Shown: positions 8,016 through 14,882, counted from the stretch's first letter. The stretch: 26,606 bases of DNA from Oscillospiraceae bacterium (GCA_017545325.1 JAFWOX010000025.1:1-26606), one strand, 5' to 3'. Made by a program: numbers and translations. Notes: a model not told the origin generated them from the sequence alone.

Positions 8016-8049
8016 ATCACCCCATGCCGCTAGTATGGCATGGGGTGAT
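8016..8049 (-). repeat. 13-bp inverted repeat overlapping the ypeB promoter and ribosome site
   Basis: Arms 8016-8028 and 8037-8049 are perfect reverse complements with an 8-base spacer. On the minus strand the 3' arm contains the GGGGTGAT ribosome site of ypeB, and the spacer contains most of the -10 element. RNA reading through from the upstream lipoprotein gene would fold this hairpin and bury the ribosome site. There is no T-run after it, so it is not a standard terminator. It could also be an operator. Confidence 0.8.
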
Positions 8050-8059
8050 CCAAATATGT
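8031..8059 (-). promoter_or_regulatory. Sigma-G-like forespore promoter for ypeB
   Basis: On the minus strand ACATA (complement of 8055-8059) and CATACTA (complement of 8031-8037) are 17 bases apart. The Bacillus sigma-G consensus, from memory, is roughly GHATR and CATWHTA with 17-18 bases between; only the first -35 base differs. sleB-ypeB is sigma-G-controlled in Bacillus, so the match agrees with biology. Predicted transcription starts near 8025, giving a leader of about 13 bases. Confidence 0.6.
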
Positions 8060-8078
8060 TCGGTTTGATTTTCCAGAC

Positions 8079-8804
8079 TCACATGGTCAGGCTCAAGGTC
8101 TCCAGCATGGCCCCCAGGAGACCCAGATCCGCATCCAGCCGGTCCAGGGGGCAGCTCAGGACCACGGTAAAAACCCCCTCGGGCACATTCAGGAGCCAGG
8201 CCTTCACCAGCAGGGTGGTCCCGGAGGCGGTGATGGTCTCATCCATGGAGATCCGCCCCAGCCGGGAGGCGCCGGAAAACTCGATCTCGGTGAACTGCAG
8301 ATAGGCGTTGATGAAATCCGGCAGCAGGTCCTCCGCGTCGGTTCCGGAGATAAAGCTCATCTCCAGCCAGGAGGAGGGCTCCGATTCCGACTGGATAGGG
8401 AAATACCAGGCGTTCGCCACATAGGCGGAGGGCACCGATTCCTTGGGGGCCATCATGCTGAAGCCCAGATGGGGCTCCTCCCGCAGAACGTACTCCCGGC
8501 CATACGCAGGAACATGCTGCTCCTCCCCATCGATGCGGTAAACCAGCTCTCCCTCCTCCCCCTGGGTCCAGTCCGGCGTGGGGCTGGGGGAGGCCTCGGG
8601 GATCACGAAGGGGGTAGCGGAGGGGAGGGCAGGGCTCGCCGAGGGCGTGGGATCGGGGGCGGCGCTCTCTGCCGCGGGACCCGGCCCCGCGGTGGCGGAG
8701 GGGGAGGCAGGCCCGCCGGTGACCGCAGGTTCCGCGGGACCGGCGCAGGCGGAAAGGAGCAGGATCAGGATCAGCAGTCCGGCAGGCAAAATCAGGCGGC
8801 GCAA
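8079..8804 (-). CDS. Lipoprotein of unknown function, Pro/Ser/Ala-rich linker
   Basis: The 241-residue protein starts with a signal sequence ending in the lipobox L-S-A-C20, so it should be lipid-anchored outside the membrane. Residues about 21-78 are a low-complexity Pro/Ser/Ala/Thr linker. A globular domain (about 85-241) follows, with W-Y-F-P, S-S-W-L-E-M-S-F and a V-L-S-C-P-L-D strand. I do not recognise the domain. The start is TTG 8804, chosen because an AGGAGGG site lies at the right distance and because the signal peptide begins there. It begins three bases after the gltX stop, so translation is probably coupled. It lies immediately before ypeB, which hints at a spore or envelope role, but only by position. 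Confidence 0.8.
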   Translation of the reverse strand: MRRLILPAGLLILILLLSACAGPAEPAVTGGPASPSATAGPGPAAESAAPDPTPSASPALPSATPFVIPEASPSPTPDWTQGEEGELVYRIDGEEQHVPAYGREYVLREEPHLGFSMMAPKESVPSAYVANAWYFPIQSESEPSSWLEMSFISGTDAEDLLPDFINAYLQFTEIEFSGASRLGRISMDETITASGTTLLVKAWLLNVPEGVFTVVLSCPLDRLDADLGLLGAMLETLSLTM

Positions 8805-8807
8805 GGC

Positions 8808-10292
8808 TCAGCCCTCCTGCCCGGCCCTGAGCCGGGCAAGCCCCAGCCGGAGACGGCGCAGGGCTTCCTCCCGTCCCAGCAGGCAGCAGATCTCCACCGC
8901 CCCGCCGGGGGTGACGGCCTGGCCGGATAGGGCGATGCGCACAGGCCACAGGAGCTTGGCATTCTTGACCCCCAGCTCCTCCGCCAGACCCATGAGCCCG
9001 TCGTGCACGGCATCCTTCGTCCAGGGGGAGAGCCGCTCCACCCGGGGAATGGCGGCCTCCAGCATTTCCATGGAGGAGGCGGCGTCCGACTTGGATTTCT
9101 TGTTCGTGAACAGGTCCAGCCCATACTCCGGCAGCTCCTTCAGGAAGCCCAACTGCCCGGGGATATCGGAGAGCTTCTCACACCGCTGCTGCAGCAGGGA
9201 GGCGATGAGGGCGGTATCCATCCCGGCGGCCGCCTGCTCGATATAGGGCTTTGCGGCGGCATGGAAGTCCTCCGGGCTCATGCTCCGGAGATAGGCGCTG
9301 TTGAAATAGGTGAGCTTCACCGGATCGAAGATGGCGGGGGATCTGCTCAGCCCCTTCAGGTCGAAGGCCTCCACCAGCTCCGGCAGGGTGAAAAACTCCC
9401 GCTCCCCCGCCGGACTCCAGCCCAGGAGGGCGATATAGTTGAGGATGGCCTCCTTCAGATAGCCCTGGCTCAGCAGGTCGTCGTAGGTGGGATCCCCGTG
9501 CCGCTTGCTGAGCTTATGCTGGGCGTCCCGCATGATGGGACTGCAGTGGATATAGGCGGGCTTAGACCAGCCGAAGGCCTCGTACAGCAGGTTGTACTTG
9601 GGGGTGCTGGAGAGGTATTCCGTGCCCCGGACCACGTGGGTGATCCCCATGAGGTGGTCGTCGATCACGTTGGCAAAATTGTAGGTGGGCAGCCCGTCCC
9701 GCTTCATCAGCACCTGGTCGTCCAGGTCCGCATTGGGGGCGGTGATGTCCCCGAAGATCTCATCCCGGAAGGTGGTGCTCCCCTCATGGGGGATCCTCTG
9801 GCGGATGACATAGGGCTCCCCGGCGGCGGCCCTAGCCTCGGACTCCTCCGGGCTCAGGCTGCGGCAGGGATCCTCCCCCCGGCTGAAATCGCCGCTGTCC
9901 TCCTCGGACTCGGTCTTCTCACAGAAGCAGCGGTAGGCGCAGCCCCGCTCCACCAGCAGCTCCGCATAGGGCATATACAGGTCCCGCCGCTCCGTCTGGA
10001 TATAGGGGCCCACGGGGCCCCCCACGTCCGGCCCCTCGTCCCAGGTCAGCCCCGCCCCCTTCAGAGTGCGGTAGATGATCTCCGTGGCGTCCTCCACCAG
10101 TCTTCCCTGGTCGGTATCCTCGATGCGCAGGAGGAATTTTCCCCCCGCCCTCCTGGCGATGAGCCAGGTGTACAGGGCGGTGCGCATATTGCCGATGTGC
10201 ATATAGCCCGTGGGGCTGGGAGCGAAGCGGGTACGCACGCCTCCCTTGGGGATCTTCGCCTCCAGGGCGTCAAACCATGCCTGATCCTTCAT
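8808..10292 (-). CDS. gltX: Glutamate--tRNA ligase
   Basis: The 494-residue class I synthetase charges tRNA-Glu (in many Clostridia also tRNA-Gln, for later amidation). Visible signatures are the R-F-A-P-S-P-T-G strand (22-29) leading into H32-I-G-N, the L-R-I-E-D-T-D segment (55-61), the T-Y-N-F-A-N-V-I-D-D-H block (203-213), and K260-L-S-K-R-H, which stands for KMSKS. Cysteines at 118, 122, 124 and 143 may hold a zinc. ATG 10292 is chosen over an upstream in-frame Met at 10325 because a GGAGGT site lies seven bases before it. It has a strong promoter and is the first gene of the gltX-lipoprotein-(ypeB) group. Confidence 0.97.
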   Translation of the reverse strand: MKDQAWFDALEAKIPKGGVRTRFAPSPTGYMHIGNMRTALYTWLIARRAGGKFLLRIEDTDQGRLVEDATEIIYRTLKGAGLTWDEGPDVGGPVGPYIQTERRDLYMPYAELLVERGCAYRCFCEKTESEEDSGDFSRGEDPCRSLSPEESEARAAAGEPYVIRQRIPHEGSTTFRDEIFGDITAPNADLDDQVLMKRDGLPTYNFANVIDDHLMGITHVVRGTEYLSSTPKYNLLYEAFGWSKPAYIHCSPIMRDAQHKLSKRHGDPTYDDLLSQGYLKEAILNYIALLGWSPAGEREFFTLPELVEAFDLKGLSRSPAIFDPVKLTYFNSAYLRSMSPEDFHAAAKPYIEQAAAGMDTALIASLLQQRCEKLSDIPGQLGFLKELPEYGLDLFTNKKSKSDAASSMEMLEAAIPRVERLSPWTKDAVHDGLMGLAEELGVKNAKLLWPVRIALSGQAVTPGGAVEICCLLGREEALRRLRLGLARLRAGQEG

Positions 10293-10338
10293 ATCGTTAC
10301 CTCCGTCATTGGACAGACTATCCATACTGTATTACTTT

Positions 10339-10367
10339 ATTGTATCGTTGCCGCGGGAGTCTGTCAA
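10339..10367 (-). promoter_or_regulatory. Sigma-A-type promoter for gltX
   Basis: On the minus strand TTGACA (complement of 10362-10367) and TACAAT (complement of 10339-10344) are 17 bases apart, 47 bases before the start codon. The leader is too short for a T-box. Confidence 0.82.
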
Positions 10368-10493
10368 GGCATGGATCGCATGCGCCCCTATGGGCAAGCC
10401 TTGCAAAAGCCATGGATTCATGGTAGATTGCGCATAGAAAAGAAAGCGGGGTTTACGGAGAAGTCCGTCAACCCGGTCGGAGGAGGAAAAAGC

Positions 10494-10784
10494 ATGAACT
10501 GCCTGCGCTGCGGCTCACCCATGCGTTTTTTGGGTTCCGAACAGCTCCAGCTTGGGAAAACCGGGTTTTTCACCGGCATATGGTCGAATATCTTTTCCGG
10601 CGCATTGGAGGTTGCCATTTACCGATGCGCAAATTGCGGAAAGCTGGAATTCTATGATTCTTCCGAAGAAACGGATCAATCCGGGGAGACCCCGCAGCGT
10701 ACCTGTCCGAAATGCGGCTTCGAGCATGATTTCGATTATCCCAAATGCCCGAAATGCGGGTATGATTATTATCAAGACCGGTAG
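10494..10784 (+). CDS. Small zinc-ribbon protein with four CxxC pairs
   Basis: The 96-residue protein has four Cys-x-x-Cys knuckles: C3/C6, C45/C48, C71/C74 and C85/C88. The first two pairs flank a G-x-F-T-G-I-W hydrophobic stretch (25-40) and the last two form a compact second ribbon, so it should bind two zinc ions. No enzyme motif is seen, and the function is unknown. The frame stays open far upstream, through the antisense of gltX, but ATG 10494 is the real start because a GGAGGAGG site lies seven bases before it. A weak promoter may lie at 10401-10428 (TTGCAA, 16 bases, GTAGAT). No terminator is evident before trpS. Confidence 0.8.
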   Translation: MNCLRCGSPMRFLGSEQLQLGKTGFFTGIWSNIFSGALEVAIYRCANCGKLEFYDSSEETDQSGETPQRTCPKCGFEHDFDYPKCPKCGYDYYQDR

Positions 10785-10828
10785 AATCCCCAAAAACCCT
10801 GTACGGGCATTTGTCTTCCGCGTTTCGC

Positions 10829-10857
10829 TTGAAATCAGCCGGCCAATATGGTAACAT
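10829..10857 (+). promoter_or_regulatory. Sigma-A-type promoter for trpS
   Basis: TTGAAA (10829-10834) and TAACAT (10852-10857) are separated by 17 bases, 55 bases before the start. No T-box or attenuator fits in the short leader. Confidence 0.75.
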
Positions 10858-10912
10858 ATTTTAATCGGTCAACATGCCGATAATTCCCATCCGTGGAAGC
10901 GAGGAAAAGACA

Positions 10913-11920
10913 ATGGACGAAAAGCGAAAGGTCATTTTCAGCGGCATCCAGCCCAGCGGCGAACTGACCCTGGGTTCCTATATGGGGGCCATCCGGAACT
11001 GGGTGGACCTTTCCGGGCAGTACGACTGCTATTACTGCATCGTGGATATGCATGCCATCACCGTACGGCAGAACCCGGCGGAGCTGCGGCGGCGCAGCAT
11101 GAGCCAGCTGGCCCAGTATATCGCCTGCGGCCTGGATCCGGAAAAGAACACCCTGTTCATCCAGAGCCATGTGGCGGAGCACGCCCAGCTGGCCTGGGTG
11201 CTGGACTGCTACACTATGTTCGGCGAGCTGAGCCGTATGACCCAGTTCAAGGATAAATCCGCCAAGAACGCGGAGAACATCAACGCCGGTCTTTTCACCT
11301 ATCCCTCCCTGATGGCGGCGGACATCCTGCTGTATCAGACGGATCTGGTGCCCGTGGGCAGCGACCAGAAGCAGCATGTGGAGCTGAGCCGGGATATCGC
11401 CCTGCGCTTCAACGGCATCTATGGGGACGTGTTCACCGTTCCCGAGCCCTTCATTCCCCAGGCCGGCGCCCGGATCATGAGCCTCACCAGCCCCCAGAAC
11501 AAAATGTCCAAGTCCGACAAGGATCCCGGGGGCTGCATCTATATCCTCCAGAAACCGGAGGAGATCCTCCGCTGCTTCAAGCGGGCGGTGACGGATTCGG
11601 ACACGGAGCGCTGCGTCCGCTACGATCCCCAGGCCAAGCCCGGGGTCTCCAACCTCATGCAGATCTATGCCTGCGCCACGGGGAAGACCTTCCCGGAGAT
11701 CGAGGCGGAATTCGACGGCAGGGGCTACGGGGACTTCAAGACCGCCGTGGGGGAGAGCGTGGTAGAGCTGCTCCGTCCCATCCGGGAAAAGACAGAGGAC
11801 CTGATGAAGAATAAGGATTACCTCTCCTCCATCCTGCGCAGCGGCGCAGAGAAGGCGTCCCGCACCGCCTCCCGCACCCTGCGGAAGGTCTATAAGAAGG
11901 TCGGTTTCGTAGAAAGGTAA
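10913..11920 (+). CDS. trpS: Tryptophan--tRNA ligase
   Basis: The 335-residue class I synthetase charges tRNA-Trp. It shows the G-I-Q-P-S-G strand (11-16) with the HIGH-equivalent T-L-G-S-Y-M-G (19-25), the tryptophan-pocket helix around D-M-H-A-I-T (45-50), and K197-M-S-K-S201. The V-G-S-D-Q-K-Q-H-V-E segment (148-157) is typical of bacterial TrpS. Length agrees with the family (about 330-340). ATG 10913 is preferred to an in-frame ATG at 10874 because GCGAGG lies just before it and the conserved fold begins there. It leads an operon with tagO-like and anchored-protein genes, four bases apart from the next gene. Confidence 0.96.
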   Translation: MDEKRKVIFSGIQPSGELTLGSYMGAIRNWVDLSGQYDCYYCIVDMHAITVRQNPAELRRRSMSQLAQYIACGLDPEKNTLFIQSHVAEHAQLAWVLDCYTMFGELSRMTQFKDKSAKNAENINAGLFTYPSLMAADILLYQTDLVPVGSDQKQHVELSRDIALRFNGIYGDVFTVPEPFIPQAGARIMSLTSPQNKMSKSDKDPGGCIYILQKPEEILRCFKRAVTDSDTERCVRYDPQAKPGVSNLMQIYACATGKTFPEIEAEFDGRGYGDFKTAVGESVVELLRPIREKTEDLMKNKDYLSSILRSGAEKASRTASRTLRKVYKKVGFVER

Positions 11921-11924
11921 CGCC

Positions 11925-13082
11925 ATGTTCACCATTGATATGGGCCTCCTGGCCCAGGTCCTGGTCTCCCTGGCCGCCGCCCTGGTCATGAGCTTTGCCC
12001 TCACCCCGGTGGTAAAGGTTTTTGCCCAGAAGGTGGGCGCCATGGATGTACCCAAGGACGGCAGACGGATGCACGACCATCCCATCCCCCGACTGGGCGG
12101 ACTGGCCATGTTTCTGGGCTTTCTGGTGAGCACCCTGCTGTTCAGCAAGGTGGATACCCAGGTCCGGGGCATGCTCCTGGGCTGCGTTCTGGTGGTCATC
12201 ACCGGGGTCATCGACGATATCGTCCCCCTGAAATGGTGGCTGAAGCTCCTGCTCCAGATCGCCGCCGCTCTGGTGGCCGTGTTCTCCGGCATCCGCATCG
12301 AGGTCTTCTCCAATCCCATCCCCTTCATGGGTACGGAATGGCTGATCCTCCGGGAGCTGAGCATCCCCATCACCGTTCTCTGGATCGTGCTGGTAACCAA
12401 CTCCGTGAACCTGATCGACGGGCTGGACGGGCTGGCCGTAGGGGTAAGCGCCATCGATTCCCTGGCCATGCTGGTGATCGCCCTGCTGGTGAGCGAGGGG
12501 AACGTAGCCATCATCATGGCCGCCCTGGTGGGGGCCTGCGTGGGCTTCATGCCCTATAACATGAATCCGGCGAAGATCTTCGCCGGGGATACGGGCGCCC
12601 TGCTCCTGGGCTATGTGCTGGCCACCATGTCGGTGATCGGTCTGTTCAAGACCTATGCCATCATCTCCTTCCTGCTCCCCTTCCTGCTTCTGGCCCTGCC
12701 GCTGTTCGACACGGGCTTCGCCATCATCCGGCGGCTCATCCATGGGCAGAGCCCCATGCATCCGGACAGGGGACATGTCCACCACCGGCTCATCGATATG
12801 GGTCTGAACCAAAAGCAGGCCGTCGCCATCCTCTACTGCGTCAGCGCCGTCTTCGGTCTCTCCGCCGTGGTGCTGGCCACCAGCGGCGGGATGAAGGCCC
12901 TGCTCCTGGTCCTGGCCTTCCTGGCCACGGGTCTGCTGGCGGGCTTCGTGCTGCGCAGCGGTCACCGGTCTGAGCCGGAGGCGCCCCAGGCAAAGGAAAA
13001 CTCCGATCCCGCCATCCGCATCACCCTGAAGGGCCGGGAGGAAGCCCCGCCCGAAAACCGGGAGGAAAAGGAAGAGCCATGA
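11925..13082 (+). CDS. UDP-GlcNAc:undecaprenyl-phosphate GlcNAc-1-phosphate transferase (TagO/WecA family)
   Basis: The 385-residue polytopic membrane enzyme should transfer a sugar-1-phosphate from UDP-GlcNAc to undecaprenyl phosphate, the first step of teichoic acid or other wall polymer synthesis. Signatures in order are R-M-H-D-H-P-I-P-R-L-G-G (48-59), the catalytic D97-D98 pair, N-L-I-D-G-L-D-G-L (162-170), F-A-G-D-T-G-A-L-L-L-G-Y, and a cytoplasmic H-P-D-R-G-H-V-H-H-R-L loop. About ten membrane segments are visible. The C-terminal 45 residues are a charged tail not usual for the family. It starts four bases after trpS with AAAGG as ribosome site and overlaps the next gene by ATGA. Confidence 0.92.
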   Translation: MFTIDMGLLAQVLVSLAAALVMSFALTPVVKVFAQKVGAMDVPKDGRRMHDHPIPRLGGLAMFLGFLVSTLLFSKVDTQVRGMLLGCVLVVITGVIDDIVPLKWWLKLLLQIAAALVAVFSGIRIEVFSNPIPFMGTEWLILRELSIPITVLWIVLVTNSVNLIDGLDGLAVGVSAIDSLAMLVIALLVSEGNVAIIMAALVGACVGFMPYNMNPAKIFAGDTGALLLGYVLATMSVIGLFKTYAIISFLLPFLLLALPLFDTGFAIIRRLIHGQSPMHPDRGHVHHRLIDMGLNQKQAVAILYCVSAVFGLSAVVLATSGGMKALLLVLAFLATGLLAGFVLRSGHRSEPEAPQAKENSDPAIRITLKGREEAPPENREEKEEP

Positions 13083-13813
13083 AGCGCTTCAGTTCCCTGA
13101 CCGTCGCCGCCATCGCCACCCTGGTCCTGCTGGGGGGGATCCTGCTGTTCCTCGCCTCTCCTCTTGCGGCGAGGAAAACGGCGGAGGTCCATCTGCCGCC
13201 GATCCAGGACCGGCTGCCGGAGCACACCGGCGCAGCCGTACCCCGGGAGCTGACCCAGGTGGAGGTGACCCCGGAAACGGTGCAGGCCGTTATCTCCACC
13301 CTGAACCGGCCGGACAGCTATTCCCGCACCCTGCAGGTGTTCCAGTTCTGGGACGGGGGCGGCCGTACCGCCGAGATCCGGGTATGGGTCCGAAGCGGCG
13401 CCGTCCGCCTGAACATCGTGGGCGCGGAGCGGGAGGTCAATTACCTGCTGGATGGGGACATCCTCACCCTCTGGTACGGCAGCGACATGAGCCGCCGGTA
13501 CACCTATACCGGGGCGGACGCCCGCCTGGGGGACGGCCTGCAGCGCATCCCCACCTATGAGGATATCCTCTCCCTGGATCCGGCCTCCATCCGGGATGCG
13601 GGCTGCACCTGCACGGAGGACGGAAAATGGCGCATCCTGGTGGCGGCGGTGAACCCGGATTTCAACTATCTGGATATCTACTATATCTCCCTGGATACGG
13701 GCCTGTTGGTGGGCGCGGAGCAGTGGGACGGGGACACCCTCATCTACCGGATGACGGCGGGCGAGGCGGACCTTTCCGCCCCCTCCGATCAGCTCTTCCT
13801 GCTGTCCTCCTGA
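13079..13813 (+). CDS. Membrane-anchored extracytoplasmic protein of unknown function
   Basis: The 244-residue protein has one N-terminal membrane segment (about 8-30) without a lipobox. An extracytoplasmic domain follows with alternating beta strands (R-T-L-Q-V-F-Q-F-W, A-E-I-R-V-W-V, V-N-Y-L-L-D-G-D, D-I-Y-Y-I-S-L-D-T-G). The pattern recalls lipoprotein-carrier or sporulation-type beta folds, but I cannot assign a family. A Cys pair, C-T-C, lies near residue 181. Its ATG overlaps the tagO-like stop (ATGA), so the two are co-translated and may share a wall-polymer function. Its last 25 bases overlap the end of the convergent small gene at 13789. Confidence 0.8.
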   Translation: MKRFSSLTVAAIATLVLLGGILLFLASPLAARKTAEVHLPPIQDRLPEHTGAAVPRELTQVEVTPETVQAVISTLNRPDSYSRTLQVFQFWDGGGRTAEIRVWVRSGAVRLNIVGAEREVNYLLDGDILTLWYGSDMSRRYTYTGADARLGDGLQRIPTYEDILSLDPASIRDAGCTCTEDGKWRILVAAVNPDFNYLDIYYISLDTGLLVGAEQWDGDTLIYRMTAGEADLSAPSDQLFLLSS

Positions 13814-14082
13814 TCGCTGAAGCTCAGCACCACCAGGGCGGCCAGGGTGATCAGAAGCTCCTCATCCTCCTTCTCCAGATACAGGAGCAGGAGCACCAGA
13901 TACAGCAGCAGATCTCCCGTATCCACCCGGTTCCCCAGGAGCCCGTTCAATATGCCTTTCAGCCCGGCGGCCGATCCCGCCGGGCTTTCTCTGTTTTCCG
14001 GCCTTCGTTCCGGCCGGGGATCCGGGCGTCCGGCCCGTTCCTCCCCGCCGCCCTGCCGCGTCTGCAGATACCGGTTGTACAT
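13789..14082 (-). CDS. Small M-Y-N-R-Y protein with two hydrophobic C-terminal helices
   Basis: The 97-residue product has a charged, Pro/Arg-rich N-terminal half that begins M-Y-N-R-Y. A Gly/Leu segment, G-I-L-N-G-L-L-G (about 43-50), follows, then two hydrophobic stretches: G-D-L-L-L-Y-L-V-L-L-L-L-Y and E-E-L-L-I-T-L-A-A-L-V-V-L. From memory, small proteins starting M-Y-N-R-Y and ending in G-D-L-L-L-x-L repeats occur widely in Clostridia without known function. ATG 14082 follows AAGGGGAG. It is the last of three minus-strand genes running away from spoIVA. Real gene fairly likely; function unknown, spore association inferred from position. Confidence 0.75.
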   Translation of the reverse strand: MYNRYLQTRQGGGEERAGRPDPRPERRPENRESPAGSAAGLKGILNGLLGNRVDTGDLLLYLVLLLLYLEKEDEELLITLAALVVLSFSDQEDSRKS

Positions 14083-14100
14083 CCCGCTCCCCTTCTCCGT

Positions 14101-14454
14101 TTATCTTCTCATCCCCAGCTCCGGGATCGCAGCCCTGGCCGCCCGGGTCAGCCGGGCGATGCGCAGAGCCTTTTCCAGCCGCTTTCCCCGCTCCTCGTCC
14201 AGCCAGGGGCGGAGGGCCGCCACCAGCTCTCCCGTCCGGCTGGGGGCCTGAAACTCCCGAAGCGCCCCGGTGATCAACTGCATGAGCCGGGGATCCATGC
14301 CCTCCGGCATTTCCGCGCCTCGCTCCGGGCCGGATCCCCGGTCACCGCCTCCGCCCCCCAGGGTCCCCGCCAGGCTGTCCGCCAGCTGCTTCAGCTGGGC
14401 CATGCTCTCCGGGGAGGAGAACAGAGCCCCCAGCTTTTCCTCCCATCCGTCCAA
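14101..14454 (-). CDS. Small uncharacterised protein, middle gene of the spoIVA-divergent cassette
   Basis: The 117-residue protein opens with a helix containing L-F-S-S-P-E-S-M-A-Q-L-K-Q-L-A. It has a Gly-rich low-complexity stretch (about 32-46) and closes with a basic helical domain containing A-L-R-P-W-L-D-E-E-R-G-K-R-L-E-K-A-L-R-I-A-R-L. From memory, Clostridial proteins with an S-N-P-E-x-M-x-K-L opening and an L-R-P-Y-L-x-x-x-R closing helix are common near sporulation genes, but I know of no function. The start is TTG 14454, chosen for the GAGGG site in front and because residues run smoothly from it. Spacing to neighbours is 12 and 18 bases, so the three genes form one operon. Confidence 0.75.
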   Translation of the reverse strand: MDGWEEKLGALFSSPESMAQLKQLADSLAGTLGGGGGDRGSGPERGAEMPEGMDPRLMQLITGALREFQAPSRTGELVAALRPWLDEERGKRLEKALRIARLTRAARAAIPELGMRR

Positions 14455-14466
14455 ACGGCGTCCCTC

Positions 14467-14730
14467 TCAGCCCAGCAGGTCCTTCAGCTGACCTGCCAGC
14501 CTTCTGCCCTCTTCGGTGCTCAGCACCCGCTCCATGATCCGCTTCAGCTCCGCCGCATCTCCGGTCTCCAGGGCTTTGGCCGCCTTCCCCTCGTCTCCCA
14601 GCAGCTTTCGGACCTTCTTCCCGTCGGCGGACTCCGCCAGCTTCTGTATGCTTCCCGCGTTCGCCTGGAGGGACCGGGCCCGGTCCTCCGTCAGCAGGCT
14701 CTCCGCTCCCTTTTCCGGTGTCTGCTTCAT
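14467..14730 (-). CDS. Small helical protein, first gene of the spoIVA-divergent cassette
   Basis: The 87-residue protein is predicted all-helical and highly charged. It contains D-G-K-K-V-R-K-L-L-G-D, A-A-E-L-K-R-I-M-E-R-V-L and a closing G-R-R-L-A-G-Q-L-K-D-L-L-G. The two halves look like related short helices (x-K-L-L and x-Q-L-K-D-L-L), and the middle gene has a similar opening, so the two proteins may be distant relatives. It has no signal or membrane segment. ATG 14730 follows GGAGGTG at ideal distance. It is transcribed away from spoIVA from a shared 152-base intergenic region. I recognise the type from Clostridia but know of no function. Confidence 0.72.
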   Translation of the reverse strand: MKQTPEKGAESLLTEDRARSLQANAGSIQKLAESADGKKVRKLLGDEGKAAKALETGDAAELKRIMERVLSTEEGRRLAGQLKDLLG

Positions 14731-14771
14731 CTCCGCACCTCCCCCGGCGGCTGACGCCGCCCCTCTGCAGC

Positions 14772-14799
14772 ATTCTATGCAGAGCTTATGGACCCGGTG
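14772..14799 (-). promoter_or_regulatory. Possible sporulation (sigma-K/sigma-E-like) promoter for the three-gene cassette
   Basis: On the minus strand CACC (complement of 14796-14799), a 16-base gap, and CATAGAAT (complement of 14772-14779) fit the sigma-K pattern (mACm, CATAnnnTA) except for the last base, and the sigma-E -10 (CATACAnT) except for one base. A 7-bp inverted repeat (14763-14769 with 14778-14784) surrounds the -10. Weak evidence. Confidence 0.3.
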
Positions 14800-14824
14800 C
14801 GGAAAACATGCCGGTCCCCGCCGT

Positions 14825-14853
14825 TCTATTCTCCCCGCCGGGGGGCATACACT
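14825..14853 (+). promoter_or_regulatory. Sigma-E-like mother-cell promoter for spoIVA
   Basis: TCTATT (14825-14830), then 14 bases, then GCATACACT (14845-14853). The -10 matches the sigma-E pattern gCATACAnT fully; the -35 is a partial match to kmATATT. spoIVA is a sigma-E gene in Bacillus. The GGAGGG ribosome site follows at 14870-14875. Confidence 0.6.
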
Positions 14854-14882
14854 GCAGCAAGTAGGAAACGGAGGGATCGGCT

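Noticed and set aside
10401..10428. A promoter for the zinc-ribbon gene (TTGCAA, 16 bases, GTAGAT).
   Set aside because: Both boxes are poor matches, so it is mentioned only within the gene entry.
9003..10493. A long plus-strand open frame running through the antisense of gltX into the zinc-ribbon gene.
   Set aside because: gltX on the minus strand is certain, and the zinc-ribbon gene has its own ATG and ribosome site at 10494. The upstream frame is only an effect of high GC.
10785..10912. A T-box leader before trpS, and likewise before gltX.
   Set aside because: Both leaders are only about 50 bases from a clear promoter and lack the TGG-containing T-box sequence and terminator.
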